In this document: positions 1-12,380 of the stretch, piece after piece
How positions within the stretch are numbered: position 1 is the stretch's first letter
Layout: every line of letters starts with the position of its first letter
Assembly: GCA_032191485.1 (NCBI GenBank)
Contig: JAVDOI010000041.1
Location: forward strand, 469,501-533,500
Direction of reading: 5' to 3'
DNA length: 64,000 bases
DNA from: Leptoclinus maculatus
Lineage: Eukaryota > Chordata > Actinopteri > Perciformes > Stichaeidae
Translations under genes and position numbers: made by a program
The notes under the pieces: model-generated
The model's database searches: none
Seen by the model: the letters and a program-made list of their open reading frames with translations, nothing else
What the model was told of the DNA's origin: nothing

Positions 1-105
1 AATGACAGTCTTCATCACAAGCATTTCAGTTAGAATTCATTCTGTGGGGCTTTTATTTTAAAATGGTGTGTGTGTGGTGGGGGGGGCGGGGGGAGGGGAT
101 AAAAA

Positions 106-200
106 GTCCTCTAAGACCTGAATGACTGTATGAGAGAGAGACACACAGAGAGAGACAGACACACACAGAGAGAGAGAGAGACAGACAGAGAGAGAATGTT
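106..200. repeat. R-repeat 5' end plus (GA)n/(CA)n simple repeat
   Basis: The 5' edge of dispersed repeat R (TCCTCTAAGACCTGAATG) followed by GA/CA-rich simple sequence. The same block opens copy B at 43951-44130, and longer R copies start the same way near 15583, 20235, 58436 and 63191. It marks the left boundary of the duplicated unit. No coding sequence is supported from 1 to 865. A hydrophobic stretch at 245-427 has no splice or conservation support. Confidence 0.6.
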
Positions 201-865
201 AAAGCCCGAAAGCATTTAAACTGCACTGCTGAAAACCCTTCTAGTTGAAATGTCTAACTATGATGTCTGTAGCTGAAAGTATGAGGAAGAAGAAGGCTTT
301 GAAAGTACGGACGCGGCCGTCTTACAAGAGACACAGAGCCCTATGCCTCTTTCAGTTACTTTTTTGTTTTACTGTATTTTTCATTCATTGTTTTGCTGAG
401 CAGCAATATGGTGCCGTTAACACCTAATAACCAGGGCCTTCCGTGCAGAAGGAATCCACAATTTCGCAAATACTCCAGCTCATCTAACAGTTAGCACAAC
501 ATGATGAACCCAGTAGCACTAATCCGTCTCTGAGCTTCTGTGCACCGTTTTGTAATGCAGCTCCAAAGTGCTCTACTGTGGTAAGACCACGCTCACATTG
601 TAGACAAGACAGACGCTGTTTGAATCTCAGTGAACATGAAAAGAATTCTCCTCCAGTCTGACTAAATATGTTAACTTTATGATCTTTTGATGTTTGTGTT
701 TTGAGCTAACTTAGCCAGCTGGTTATTGATTATTATTATTAATATAATTATTATTGACTTATTGTATTATTTAATGAATCTCTGAATTGTTGTTTCATGA
801 CATCTTGTTATTTAGTGTCTGGTGTCTTCTCTCTCTCTCTCTTTCATCTTCTATCATCTCTCCAG

Positions 866-3800
866 ACTCTGTCAGGCTGGTGAATGGGACTAGTCTGTGC
901 TCAGGCAGACTGGAGGTGAAGTCTAACCAGTCTAACCAGTCTAACCAGTGGTGGTCCTCAGTGTGTGAAGATGACTTTGACCAGCAGGATGCAGAGGTGG
1001 TCTGTAGGGAGCTTGGCTGTGGGGCTCCTTCAGTCCTCCAGGGGGCGCTCTATGGAGAAGTGGAGGCTCCAATGTGGACCAAAGAGTTCCAGTGTGGAGG
1101 CCATGAGTCTGCTCTCCTGGACTGTAGAAGCTCAGGCTCAGATAGAAACACCTGCTCACCTGGCAAAGCTGTTGGACTCACCTGCTCAGGTAGAAGAGGA
1201 GCTGCAGCTTTGATCTGGTTAATTTCTGTTCTACTGAAACTCACTTTGTTCTTTACTGATGACTCTCTTGTTTCTGTTCAGAACCTGTCAGGTTGGTGGG
1301 AGGAGACAGTCACTGTGCAGGAACACTGGAGGTGAAACATCAAGGAGACTGGAGACCAGTAGATGACTCTGACTCGATCCTGAAGAAAGCAGCTGTTGTC
1401 TGTAGAGATCTGGACTGTGGCTCTGATGTTTCTATCAGACGGAGAGAGGAGTCCTCATGGAGATTTGTGTGGAGGATCAACTCTAACTGTAATCACTCTG
1501 GATCTCCTCTGAGAGAGTGTTTAACATCAGGTTACTCTTCCTCCATCCTGAATGTCATCTGCTCAGGTAAGCCCATCAGTGACATCATCTATGACATCAT
1601 CTCTGACAGCAATGTTTCCAGTATGTTCCTTCCTCCCTCACAGTGACAGTTGTGGTGGTAAATATTCCTCTACCCTCTTTGCGTGAGTCTTTTAAAGCTG
1701 AAATAAATAATACTGAAAACCAGGTTGTCTTTTAAGTATTAATTCTCTGCGCAGAGAAGGTTCAATCATCACAACAGAATGCGTACAGTCTCAGTGAGGA
1801 AGAACCAAGAACAAAGTGAACAAGCTTTCTTTATACAGAATGAGCAAAGGTGGGCCGATGGCCAATGTTACAGACATTTGGTCTCAGACTGATAGAAACA
1901 ATGAACAACAAACGGCCAGCAACCCAAACAAGCGGCCCAAAGGCCTTGGTGGTGGAACATTCTCATACAACACAGTTGGTTATCTTTGTGAACAGGCAAG
2001 GGATAATTCTTCTTCTGCACAACAGAGACACGGTGAAGTTCAACAAAGTTCAGAGTAAAACTACTTATGCATGAATACAATATACTGAGTAGAAATATAT
2101 ACTACGTTAAAGATTACCATTACACAGCCAGTGGGTTTCCATTGGACTGCACTGTAAAGTTATTCAGGACAACGACATCCTGAAGTGTAGAGAGGTGGGC
2201 TTGTTTCTGGAAGCTTCAAACCCTCCATAGACTGCTGAGCTCCACCTGAGAGGACACACCTGTCTGTCTGTCTGTCAGACCTGTGACATCACGTCCTTAT
2301 TCAGGGTCCATCTTGTTCAACGGAGGGTAAACGTGAACTTTTATCATCTCTCTGTGTTTACAGACCTGCTGCTTCAGCCAATCATCATTGTGTCCTCCTC
2401 AATGTACGGGGTCTCTGAGGCCCAGCAGCAGGGGGCTCGGGTGCTCAGGCGCTCCACCTTCACCTTCTGCTGCTCCATCCAGCCACAGTACCCAGGAGGC
2501 TCCTTCCAGCTCACCTTCACCTCCTCCAACTCAGCACACAACTACACCCAGCCAGCTGTCAATCACTCTGCCGACTTCCTGTTTCCTGCTGCAGAGCCCG
2601 CCCACCAAGGAAGCTACAGCTGTGTTTATCACCTCTATGTTTTTAATCATACCTTCTCCTCTGAGAGCCGTCTGCTCTCCATCACTGTCTTAGGTAAGCT
2701 GACTGTTTACATGCAGGTTTGAAGATGATTGGTCCAAACTGACTGAAGATGATCAGCTGACCACAGAGTCCATGCATGTTGTTGTTTCTGGAATCACACG
2801 GTGACTCCTGTCGTTGTGTTACACATGTCATATAGTAACCAAACCTAAACAAAGTCTATGAATGGCAACAGCTAACAATCTACTGTAGGACAGAGCAGGT
2901 TTGGTTACCAGGATAACTCTGGTTCTCTGAGAACTGAAGCAGCTTCTGACGTGACCAATCACAAAGCTCCACTGCCACCACATCAGTCATAACACCCCTT
3001 AGCCCCCAACTCACCATATTCAAGTGTAGTTCCTCCGCCTATCAGAAGCAAGAAGGGCGGTGTGCTCCGATGCCTCACTCAGAGAACCAGGGTTATCCTG
3101 GAAACCAAACGTTGAGACAGTCGTTAACGACAGCAATTACACTTTCAATTGACTCTTCACTAAGTCCCGCCCCTCTAACATAACTGGCCAATCACAGCGT
3201 AGCATGGTCCAGCTCTGACCAGCAGCTCTGGTGATGAAAACAGGACGTAGGTGATGACATCATTGTAACATGAAACCAAGACTAACCAGATTCTCTCTAG
3301 TGACCACCAGGGGGCGACTCCTCTGGTTGTATAGAAGTCTATGAGAAAATGACTCTACTTCTCTCTTGATTTATTACCTCAGTAAACATTGTAAACATGA
3401 GTTTATGGTCTCAATCTCTAGTTTCAAGTCTTCTTCAATACAGCATGATGTTCATTTAGTAAATGATGGTCCATTTAGAGTCAAACAGACCATAAAGCAG
3501 GGGATGCTTTAGGGCGGGGCTACACAGTGATTGACAGGTCTCTACCAGAGACGTATACTGCGTCTCTACGTCACTCCTCCTCAGTCCAGATATGGTCACT
3601 TCCTGTTCACTGGTTGCAAAAAACCAAGATGGCGACGGCCACAGTCCACAAACCATTGAGTGACGTCACGACGACTACGTCCACTTCTTCTATAACGTCT
3701 GTGGTTCAAACAGTGAACATGAAGTAAACATGAAGAGTAATACGTGTCAGTGATTGTAGATTTCAGGGTCAATGGGAGCTGTTGGACTCATGATGTCGTG

Positions 3801-4475
3801 TGATGTGATGACTGTCCATGTGTTTGTTCAGATCCAACACCTCTGATCATCAAAGCGATCGTCCTGCCGCTGTTTCTGCTGGTGGTGAACATTGCCCTTT
3901 ACTCCTACTGTAAGGTACTGACACACGTCTGTTGTTTAGACCAGCCACTGAAATGAAGCTCTCGCTCTGTGTTCAGTGAACTGAAGACAGGTGTGGTGGC
4001 CCGTTCTTTGTTCTTCTTCCTATATACTGGGCCACGTTACGGGGCTCCGTTTCTGACTCACACATCAAACAGTCCAAATGACAACTCTTGCAGACGCTGA
4101 TTCCTTTGCCGTCACTTGATTGATTTATTTTCACTTTCGACAAATTTAACAGCAAAACATAATGAGTTTAACGTGAGGTGAAAGACTGTCCCGATGCCCC
4201 GTTCTACACAAAGGAAAAACCAACTCGAGACTCAGTCCTACCTCTTCCTCTGATACCAGCTGATCCTGGAAAAAAGCAAAATTAGAAATGATGATTTGTA
4301 ATCAAAACTAAAACTATGGCTCTAACAGGACTGTGCTGTCATGTCTCTGCAGGCCAACAGGGGGCAGATGCCGTGCAGACAGAAGAACACTGAGCTGGAT
4401 CATTATATCCTGGTTGTTCCTGAAGAAGAAGAAGAAGAAGAAGAAGACGAAGAAGGAGCTCAGGGAGCAGAGTAG
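866..4475 (+). CDS. SRCR-SRCR-Ig transmembrane receptor, copy A (5' exon(s) not seen)
   Basis: Five exons with consensus splice sites: 866-1189, 1282-1566, 2364-2693, 3832-3914 and 4353-4475 (stop TAG 4473-4475). The first three are symmetrical phase 1-1 domain cassettes. Exon 1 is a scavenger-receptor cysteine-rich domain with eight Cys, starting DSVRLVNGTSLC. Exon 2 is a second SRCR domain with six Cys. Exon 3 is an Ig-like domain (CCSIQPQYPGGSF to GSYSCVYHL) with N-glycosylation sequons. Exon 4 encodes one membrane helix (IVLPLFLLVVNIALYSYC), and exon 5 a 40-residue cytoplasmic tail with a run of eight Glu then DEEG. This is the architecture of the multicopy fish M130/DMBT1-like SRCR-Ig family, cell-surface proteins thought to act in innate recognition; the ligand is unknown. 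All exons are open. No signal-peptide exon was found, so it lies upstream of the window or is missing. Confidence 0.85.
3527..3730. promoter_or_regulatory. Intronic CRE/ETS/YY1-like motif cluster
   Basis: Inside the intron before the membrane exon. It contains a perfect CRE palindrome TGACGTCA at 3661-3668, CACTTCCTG (ETS-like) near 3598 and CCAAGATGGCGACGG (YY1-like) near 3625. The block is unchanged in copy B (CRE at 47889-47896). It could be an alternative promoter or part of a dispersed repeat; only motif matches support it. Confidence 0.3.
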
Positions 4476-6330
4476 CTCCTCCAAGGAGCTCATCTCACAT
4501 CCAGATGATTTCTACCACACAACCACCACCAGCTCCCTTTGATATGCATGTTCCCTTAAACCAGAAGGCTGAATATGATATCACATTATTATAGCCCGTC
4601 TTTCTTCCTCTCAACAATGTGTTGGTCTCTCCACACGTTCTGACTTCCTGTCTGTGGCTCTCAGCTCCAAGCCCATTGGTTCCTGCTGAAGACGTGACTC
4701 TTTAAAAACACCTCACAGATATAAAGTTTCATTTAAAAGTAGATTTGAGAGCAGGTTTACCAGAGTCCAAGCAGAAACCAAAGACTATGAGGAACAATGA
4801 TAATGTGAGATATTAGAATAAACATGAAACATTGACTTCTATCTTCTACATTCTGTAGAACGATACTCAATGTTGACAATCTGTTGCTGTTTGTCCTTTA
4901 AAAATATAATGAACTTCATGACTTCACTTATTGTAGTGAGCAAGATTTTGGCAGCAGGACAACATTTAGCTAAAAGATAATCATAATAATACAAATATGA
5001 ACAACGTCCCGCTGTGATCAGCCCCTAAAACCTCATTTATTTGTCATTCAGAAATGTTACTATTTTGCTCATTGTTGTTCTTCATGATTTTACTTCATTT
5101 TGTAATTAAGGCTTTTCTTATTTCGTAAGAATGTTGTTATTAAGGATTTTGCTTATTTGTTATAATTAAGGATTTTGCTTGCATCATAAGACGATTTTGC
5201 TTGTTTTTTTATAATTAGAGGGTTTTACTTAAAACATATGCATTGTGGTTAATTTAGTAATTCAGGATATTACTTATTTCATAAGAATTTTGCTTATTTT
5301 GTACTTCATGAATGTAAATAATGTTGCAATCAAGGAATTTACAATTTTTGTTATAGTTAAGGATTTTGCTTATTTCATAAGAACATTGCCATTATGGATT
5401 TAGCTTGTTTTTTATAATTAAGATTTTTGCTTATTTCACAATAATTTAGCTAATTTTTGTTCTTCGTAAATTGAGTTCATTTTGTAATTAAGGAATTAAA
5501 AAAAAATAATAAAGGATTTTGCTTAAATCATGAGCGTTTCGCTTGATTTTGTAATTAACAAAATTACCTTTTTCATTCAAATGTAACTTATTTTATACTT
5601 CATGAATTTACAATATTATGTAATTAAGGATTTTGCTTATTAATAATATTGTAATTATGTTTTTTTCTTATTTCATAAGTTTATTTAATTTTCTAAATAA
5701 GGATTTTGCATATTTCATAAGAACTTTGCTTATTTTTGTATTTAAGTATTTAGATTACTTTTGTGCTAAAAGGATTTTGATACAAAATATCCTCCAAATC
5801 AAACAATGTGAATAAAATATGAACACATACGTAAAACTAAACACACATACTTGTACTGCACAGATACATGTAGTACTAGTACTACTTTAACAAAGTACTT
5901 TAACCTTCTAGTAACGAGCCCTATTTTTAGGCTTCTGCTCGAAAATACTATACCCATACTCAAAGGGGCCTTACTCTCTAACTACAAGGTCTATTTGAAT
6001 AATAGACCTTGATTATTAAATCACAATTATTGATAATACTATATTAAATGAGGCTATTGAAAGCCTATTGAAACCATCCAGCATCATAGCAAATGATGGC
6101 AGTAGTCATACAAAAAAAGAATTGGAGTGAATAGAGTGAAGTAGGCCAGAGCAAGAGACATAAACGTACGAGAGGTCACGAAAGGTCGTCATTTGAGAAA
6201 CAGCCTCTCCAGCTGTTCCATTGTACTTTTATAACTTAAATAACGATATATTTAACTTCCTTTATCCTTGTACATGCACAATCTATCACATACAGCAGTT
6301 TGGCATCATTTTTGAGAGCTAGAATCTTCT
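4476..6330. other. Gene-free AT-rich interval, copy A
   Basis: Between the receptor stop and the promoter-like block I see no coding exon. 4476-4960 is the likely 3' UTR and downstream flank (TTTAAAAATATAATGAAC near 4899). 5035-5790 is the AT-rich minisatellite listed separately. A perfect 10 bp inverted repeat (AAGGTCTATT, 5 nt loop) lies at 5986-6010. Confidence 0.6.
5035..5790. repeat. AT-rich degenerate minisatellite, copy A
   Basis: A theme of the type TTAAGGATTTTGCTTATTTC followed by ATAAGAA recurs many times at irregular spacing of about 30-60 bp with substitutions. The array is carried nearly intact into copy B (about 49258-50013). Short reading frames inside it are low-complexity and not treated as genes. 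Confidence 0.7.
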
Positions 6331-7000
6331 CCAAAGCCTCTTGGGGCCGCCGACTCACGGCAGCATGCGCTATAGCGTGTGTTTGAGTGCACATTTCTTA
6401 GCCTGTGGTTGGTCAATTCAATACTACGACACATCTATACACATGTTAGGATCTAGCCAATGCAGTGGAGGCAACAGGCAATCAGTTTTGATTGACAGGA
6501 TCGTTTTCCGGAAAATCCCGATTTACGCAGGCGGACCCTGCGTAAAAGCCCGATTCTCAAAATGTTGAAACGTGGTCCTCCGGGTTTATTTGACCCCCCT
6601 TCGTTCAGGAAATACTTTTATCAGACAGTAAAACCACAGAAGAAGTCGAATTCACCGGTAAAAATGGATTATGAGGACTATTTCGTCAAGATTTATCTCA
6701 TGGTGAGTGCAAATTCAGAATTCTTCAGCGGGGTGAATGGCTTGTTTATGCTCACTGTTTTGCGGGTAACGTTTGAACCGTTTTACGGAGAGTAAATCCG
6801 AAGTGTTCGGTAGAATCCGGGTGGAATGCTAATGCTGTTAAGTAGCAAGAGGAGCTATCGGAGCTAATAGATCGCCGGTCGGAGGACTTTTTCGAGTGCG
6901 TATCTTGTGAAATGAAAGCGAAAAAATGACGATATTTTGGTAGCTGTTCTGAAAGGTTCTGTTAGATCGTGTTTAATTGTGTTTTCCGTGTGTAAAATGT
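6330..7000 (+). promoter_or_regulatory. CpG-containing promoter/first-exon-like block, copy A
   Basis: Base composition changes abruptly from AT-rich to CpG-containing. An open frame from 6562 runs to a good donor (ATG then GTGAGT) at 6702/6703 and encodes 47 residues ending MDYEDYFVKIYLM. A perfect 10 bp inverted repeat (TTTACGCAGG, 5 nt loop) sits at 6522-6546. The exon would end in phase 0, whereas the next recognisable exon (zzef1, 7267) needs phase 2, so the two do not join in frame. I do not recognise the encoded peptide. It may be the first exon of an unrelated gene or transposon. Confidence 0.35.
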
Positions 7001-7266
7001 TATACATGGTTCTGTTCATCAGAAGCTCTTCGTTAAGCTGGTATACGACATGTTTGTAGGATTATTATATTTGTTGCTGAACATTGCATTGTGCGGTACC
7101 ACTCGGCACTGCTCGGTACCGCACCTGCCCCAATTGGGCGCCTGCTCTGTGACTTGAGGCCTTGCAGCTGATTGTCATGTGTGCCTGATCCTTGAATTAC
7201 AGAGTTTTTGGTCCCTATGTATATGATCAATTTTAAGGTGGAAACTCTTCTCTTTTCTGCTCCCAG

Positions 7267-10200
7267 GTTGAAAATGAAACCCGATGTGGTTCTGAGACGT
7301 CTGGCCATTGCCGTGGCTTCTAATGACCACAGCTACACGCCTCAGCTGGTCTCCGTTGCGGTCGGGAAGAACCGGCGTTCCCTGCAGGAGATCAGAGATA
7401 TCCGGATCCCCAGCAATGTCACGGGCTACGTAGCCCTCTTGGAGAATGCCAACATCACACACCCCTGTGAGCCACCACCTGTCGATCTGTCTGCTTAGTG
7501 GAGTGTTTATTTACCTCAGGCTTGTGTGTTCCTTCACCGATGACTTGGAGAGGAACTGTCTTTCTCATATGCACCCCTCCTGTGGAGACAGAGCTTCTGT
7601 CAGCTACAGAAGAGCAGCCGCCGCTGGGTTCATAGATAGTTGGGTGGTTAAATGCCTCACTTTGAATCCTCATGCAAGCCTCCATAAACTCTTGATTTCC
7701 ACCTTCACCCTCAGGTCTCAAAGGACCATATGTGGAGACACATCTACCTTTTATTAGAAGTTGTCTAGCCACACAGAAGCAAGGCTAAAACACACAAGCT
7801 CTGTTTTTGCTAGGGGATATATATTTATATATATATATATGAATGAATGAGGAAAACAGAAACTGAGGATCGATTGGTCCAGGCAGCTGTGAGCAGGAAA
7901 ACAGCTAACAGAGGTTCAGATAATGGTGACAAGTTCATCATTGTATTTTGATTATGTGGCTCTGTATGATTTGCAAAAATCACAATGAGCCAAATAAAAT
8001 GCTTTGCATTGGATTTAGTTTCTCATATTTGCGATTAGGTTCATTTGTGTCTCCCTCAATCATCATCAGCTCTCAGAGGGAGAAGCAACCTGTTGTGGCA
8101 TTCTTTTTGCGTGATGTATTCCATCAGTCTGCTAACTGCATCATCTCTTCTGGCACCAAACCCCAGACATCAAGATTAACATGAAGCGGTGCCTGAGCGA
8201 CGGATGTGACACGCGGATTCGTGTCTTGAAGACACTGGGCTATCAGATTACCAAGAGCAAAGAGGTGTCTGTTTCGGATGCTTCAGCCATCTGGTACCTG
8301 TCTCTCCTCACCTCCTTGGTCACCGCATCCATGGACACCAACCCTGCTCTGGCTCAGACTGTCCTTCAGAGCACACAGTAAGACACACCCCCCTTCTGGT
8401 TTTGAATATGTAATAGAAAGAAAGAAAGAATGTGTGTAAGTGTAGTGTTTTGTCCAGTGCTTGTGTTCTGAGGGCTTTTTTGTGTGTCTTGTGTTTCTCC
8501 TAGACGAGCCTTACGACACATGCCTCCGTTGTCCCGAACACCGTCGTCCACAGAGTTCCCCAAGTTCTTCTCTTTGAACATCCTGGAGGAGGTGGATGGA
8601 TTTCTCCTCAGGATAGCAGAGTAATGACCTGCTGCGATCATATCAGCACACTCACCCATCACTGCCACGCTCAGCTCGTAACGCTGACGTCATCGCGTTG
8701 AAAACTGACTCAAATCAAAGTATTGATTTCCCAGGGCGATAAAACTCTATTTCCGTTCCGTTTGATCTGTAAATCATTAACAGGAGCAGCAGCAACAACA
8801 TGACTAAAATAAACCTCACTGGCTAATTATCAACCATAGTTCTGTAGGCTATGTTTATTCACACATACAGTCGACATTGTTCCCACAATGTTGGTCTAAA
8901 CTGGAGTTTTTGTCAGCAAATTTTGGAACATTTGGAATTCATGACCCCGCATGAAAATATACTTATTTAGAGGAAATACGCCTGACACTCTGAAATAGAG
9001 CCACAAAAGATCATTTGATTGGACACAAGTTGCACTTCCAAACTAACTAGTTTGTTCTTTGCTCCCGTGTAGCTGCTGTGTGAGTCCCGATGCAGAATTG
9101 ACCCTCCTGGCCTTCGATCTGGCCAGAGGCAGCGTGGCAAAAGTGCTCCAGGCGCTGTCCTGCATCAGCGATCATTTAAAGACGGAGTACGAGGTCTCCT
9201 CCCTCATCGTGCCTTTGGCCTCCGTTAGGCTGCGGCTACTTAATCGCAATGGTAACGCCCTGCTTTACTCTGATTCACACGAGGCCGTTTGAAACCTTAG
9301 ACCAGGGAGAGAAAGTGCTGAGCCGACAAGGAGGAGATGCATTAGTGGACTACTCGGTGGAAAATCGCTTATTCTGTTACAAAGCTGCACTTCAGTGTGG
9401 TGAAAGTTGCCTCCCAGTATAGGAATGAAATGATAACCTCTATGGACAATGATCAGCTGATGTCATAGGGAATGTCATAATGCGTTGTGTTACAGGGAAG
9501 CCCCTCCAGTTGCACCTCCATAACCAAATGTTTTTACACTCCAAAGGTTTCCTCACAGAAGGTGGCAGAAAGAGAGCCAGTGTGATCCTGTCGACAGAGG
9601 ACCAGAGTAACTTCCAGATCACTCCGATGAAGATCAAAGTGAGGCTCCGTTTGATTTCACCGTTTCATTGAGAATTTCAAAGCGACGGCGACGGAGGATT
9701 TTCGGTGCTTAACGCTTCCTCTCCGGTTTGTGTGATCGGGTGTGAAAAGGAGCCATTGGTGTGAAATGCGGCCTGGTGTTCACTTACAAGGAGGAAGACG
9801 CTACAAGGACTTCAAAGAGTTTGTACGAGACAAGTAAGGATCCCTTTACAGCCGGCTGAATCTTACTTTTCATGATATTTCAGAGGACAGCTGTGATGAG
9901 CAGAAACATGCTGCCAAATGTATTACGCAGGACAATCTAAGAAGACGATACTGGTTCAGTATAGTTAGTCTGTGTGAGTTCTGGCACCCCTCAGCAGTGT
10001 GGGGGTCTGCCTTAGTGGTTCATGTGAATGGCTGACACACCATTCTGTCACCTGACCTGCAGTGTGAAGATTCCAACACAGTCAGAGGACGAGCCGATCG
10101 GCTGCTTTGAGCTTGAGGATGACTGGAACGATGTGGAGATCAAGCTGCAGCAGTGTCGCGTTGCAAAGGTACACACTGCATCCAGGACACACTTTGTCTT

Positions 10201-11364
10201 TCTTCCTCACATTTCAACCTCATCATTTCATTCTGTAACACTGTTTTGTGTTACTTCAACATCTTGTTATTTGGTAGTATTCAGGGCTTCCTAAATGCAC
10301 TAAAAAGAGAACAGGTATGGCTCCATACTAAAGTAGGCTAAATGAAGGCCATCGTTTTCAATGTGCTGTCATTGTCAAGGAACAACAGCTCTCATTCTTC
10401 TGTTTTCCTTGTCTCAGTTCCTGATGGTGACATTCCTCTGCACCAGGCAGGACTCTGCCGAGCGCCTTGGAGTGCAGTCCCTCACCTTCAGTGGCTATCT
10501 GTGTCCCGGGCCAGAGAGGCTCGGAGACCTGGACAACCTCAGTCCAGAGGGGGAGAGCTTGGACTGTGATGCTGCCACTGGCCTTCGTCTACTTAACAAG
10601 ACCCTCTTCTTCATCCAGCAGCTTACAGGCGACATGGTGACTGCTCATCACTACCGCAGTAATCATTTAAATATCAGTAATATCAATAGATTTTGGTGGG
10701 ATTACCGTGAAATACCACTCTATAGCTGAAGACATTGCACGTTGTTTTCAGTCTGCCCACTTATTGTCATTAGGAGACACGCAACATGTCCTTTTACTGT
10801 ACTGCTGAACTGTTGAGGGTAAAGGGATACTTCATATGTATGATGGTTCATGTGTTGTGTTACTTTGTTGTTGTTGTTAAAGACTGTCGCCCTCTCACTC
10901 CATTTCTGCAGGATGCCGCTCACTTCAAGCAGAAGTATCTTCTGGACTTCAGTGGTCTCGGCCTGAACCTCTTTTGGAACTTCTACAGTAAACTCAGGGA
11001 GATGTGAGTAGCAGTACTGTCACTGCAGCCATAAGTACAACAATAATGACCATTTGGCCTGATCAGGCTCATTGGTCAGTCACTGGAACACATGCATTGG
11101 TATGAGGGTCTCACTTGTAATAGAGCATTTGTCTTTGTCACAGTGAGGGAGAGGAGGTGTTGAAGAGCAGAGTCCTGCTGCTCCAACTGATGCAGAACTG
11201 TTTCCCCATGCTGCCCGACCCGCTGGATCCCCGGGGCCCAGAGGAGAGCAGAGGGCCAGATGAAGGAGCCACAGCAGCGGCTTGTCCATCCACGTCTAGC
11301 AGTGCAGAGCCTCCGTCTGAACCTGTTAGGGCCGTCTGCGAACTCTACACTCACCTTTGCCTCG
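7267..11364 (+). pseudogene. zzef1: zzef1 internal fragment, ten exons, decayed (copy A)
   Basis: The exons match the middle of ZZEF1 (zinc finger ZZ-type and EF-hand protein 1) from the DOC/APC10-like region onward: 7267-7466 (LKMKPDVVLRRLAIAVASND), 8167-8377 (KRCLSDGCDTRIRVL), 8504-8620, 9073-9251 (ELTLLAFDLARGSVAKVL), 9496-9638, about 9740-9833, 10063-10168 (CFELEDDWNDVEIKLQQC), 10418-10636 (FLCTRQDSAERLGVQSL), 10912-11003 and 11144-11364 (ending ELYTHLCL). Splice phases agree from exon to exon except at the sixth. There the acceptor AG reads GG, a TGA stop lies at 9743-9745 (where the family has Arg), and the frame shifts before RYKDFKEFVRDK. The EF-hand N-terminus and all later domains (CUB-like, ZZ fingers) are absent. 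Same lesions in copy B. This is a transposed or duplicated gene fragment, not a working gene. Confidence 0.85.
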
Positions 11365-11868
11365 GTAAGAACCCGCCGGCTTTGGTACAAATGGGAGTAG
11401 TGAGACGTGTTTGGTGGAATGGTCACCAATGGATAAAGCAATCACAAGGAACGTTCATGTTGTGTTGATTTCGGCGGCCCTTGTGGACAATAGCGGTAGT
11501 GTTTCTATGAGCACCAGCGGCTCATGTCGTGAAGGTCTTGAGCTGTTTTGGAAGCGTGTGAAAGAAGGATGCAACAGATGTCGAATGTGCTTTTTAAGCC
11601 CAGCTGTTTGCAGGATGCACAGCAATGATAGCGCAGCAGAACAATTTAAGTTCTTCTCTTATCTTATGAGGTAATGTACCTGAATTCGTGGCTATGTAAT
11701 ATTAATAACCGTAATATGACGATGTTGAAGCAAAGTAAACTTTGTTTAAAAACAAATATATGAACCACTGAAATGTTCAGCAACTGAGGAAGACAGTAGC
11801 TGTGCAATGAGATAATAAGATAACGGGAAACAATATGCTGATGCGTCTTCATCTGTGTTTGTTCTCAG

Positions 11869-12107
11869 ATCAGTTTCTTTAAACTGGGTTCAGAAAATCT
11901 CACCCAGCAGTGGGAGGACTTCCTGGGAACCATAGGAACCAGTGTCCAGAAGTAAGACTCCCCCCTCCCCCCCCCTCCCCCATCACCTCCTCATGTTTGT
12001 TTGTTCTACAGTCAAGGTCTCAAATGCTTTGTTTTATTTACTTGAAGTTTGAGGAATATTGCAAAATGGATGGAAACATGACAGCAAAGTGAAGGCCAAC
12101 ATGTGAC

Positions 12108-12144
<37 letters not shown>

Positions 12145-12336
12145 CGTGCGTCGGGAGATGGAGAAGGAGGTCGGGCAGATGCAGGAGACCATCCAGGGGA
12201 TGGAGACGTCATGTGACCAACTGTACGCACCGTGTGACCCTGACCCCGCCCACTCGCCCGTCTGTCGCAACCTGACCAGGAAACAGGGCTACCTGTACAT
12301 CCGCAAGTAGGACACACACACACACACACATGCATG

Positions 12337-12380
<44 letters not shown>

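Noticed and set aside
245..427. Hydrophobic 60-codon frame that could be a signal peptide for the SRCR gene
   Set aside because: No donor or acceptor in the right phase, and the corresponding copy B sequence is interrupted by a 310 bp block and reads in a different frame.
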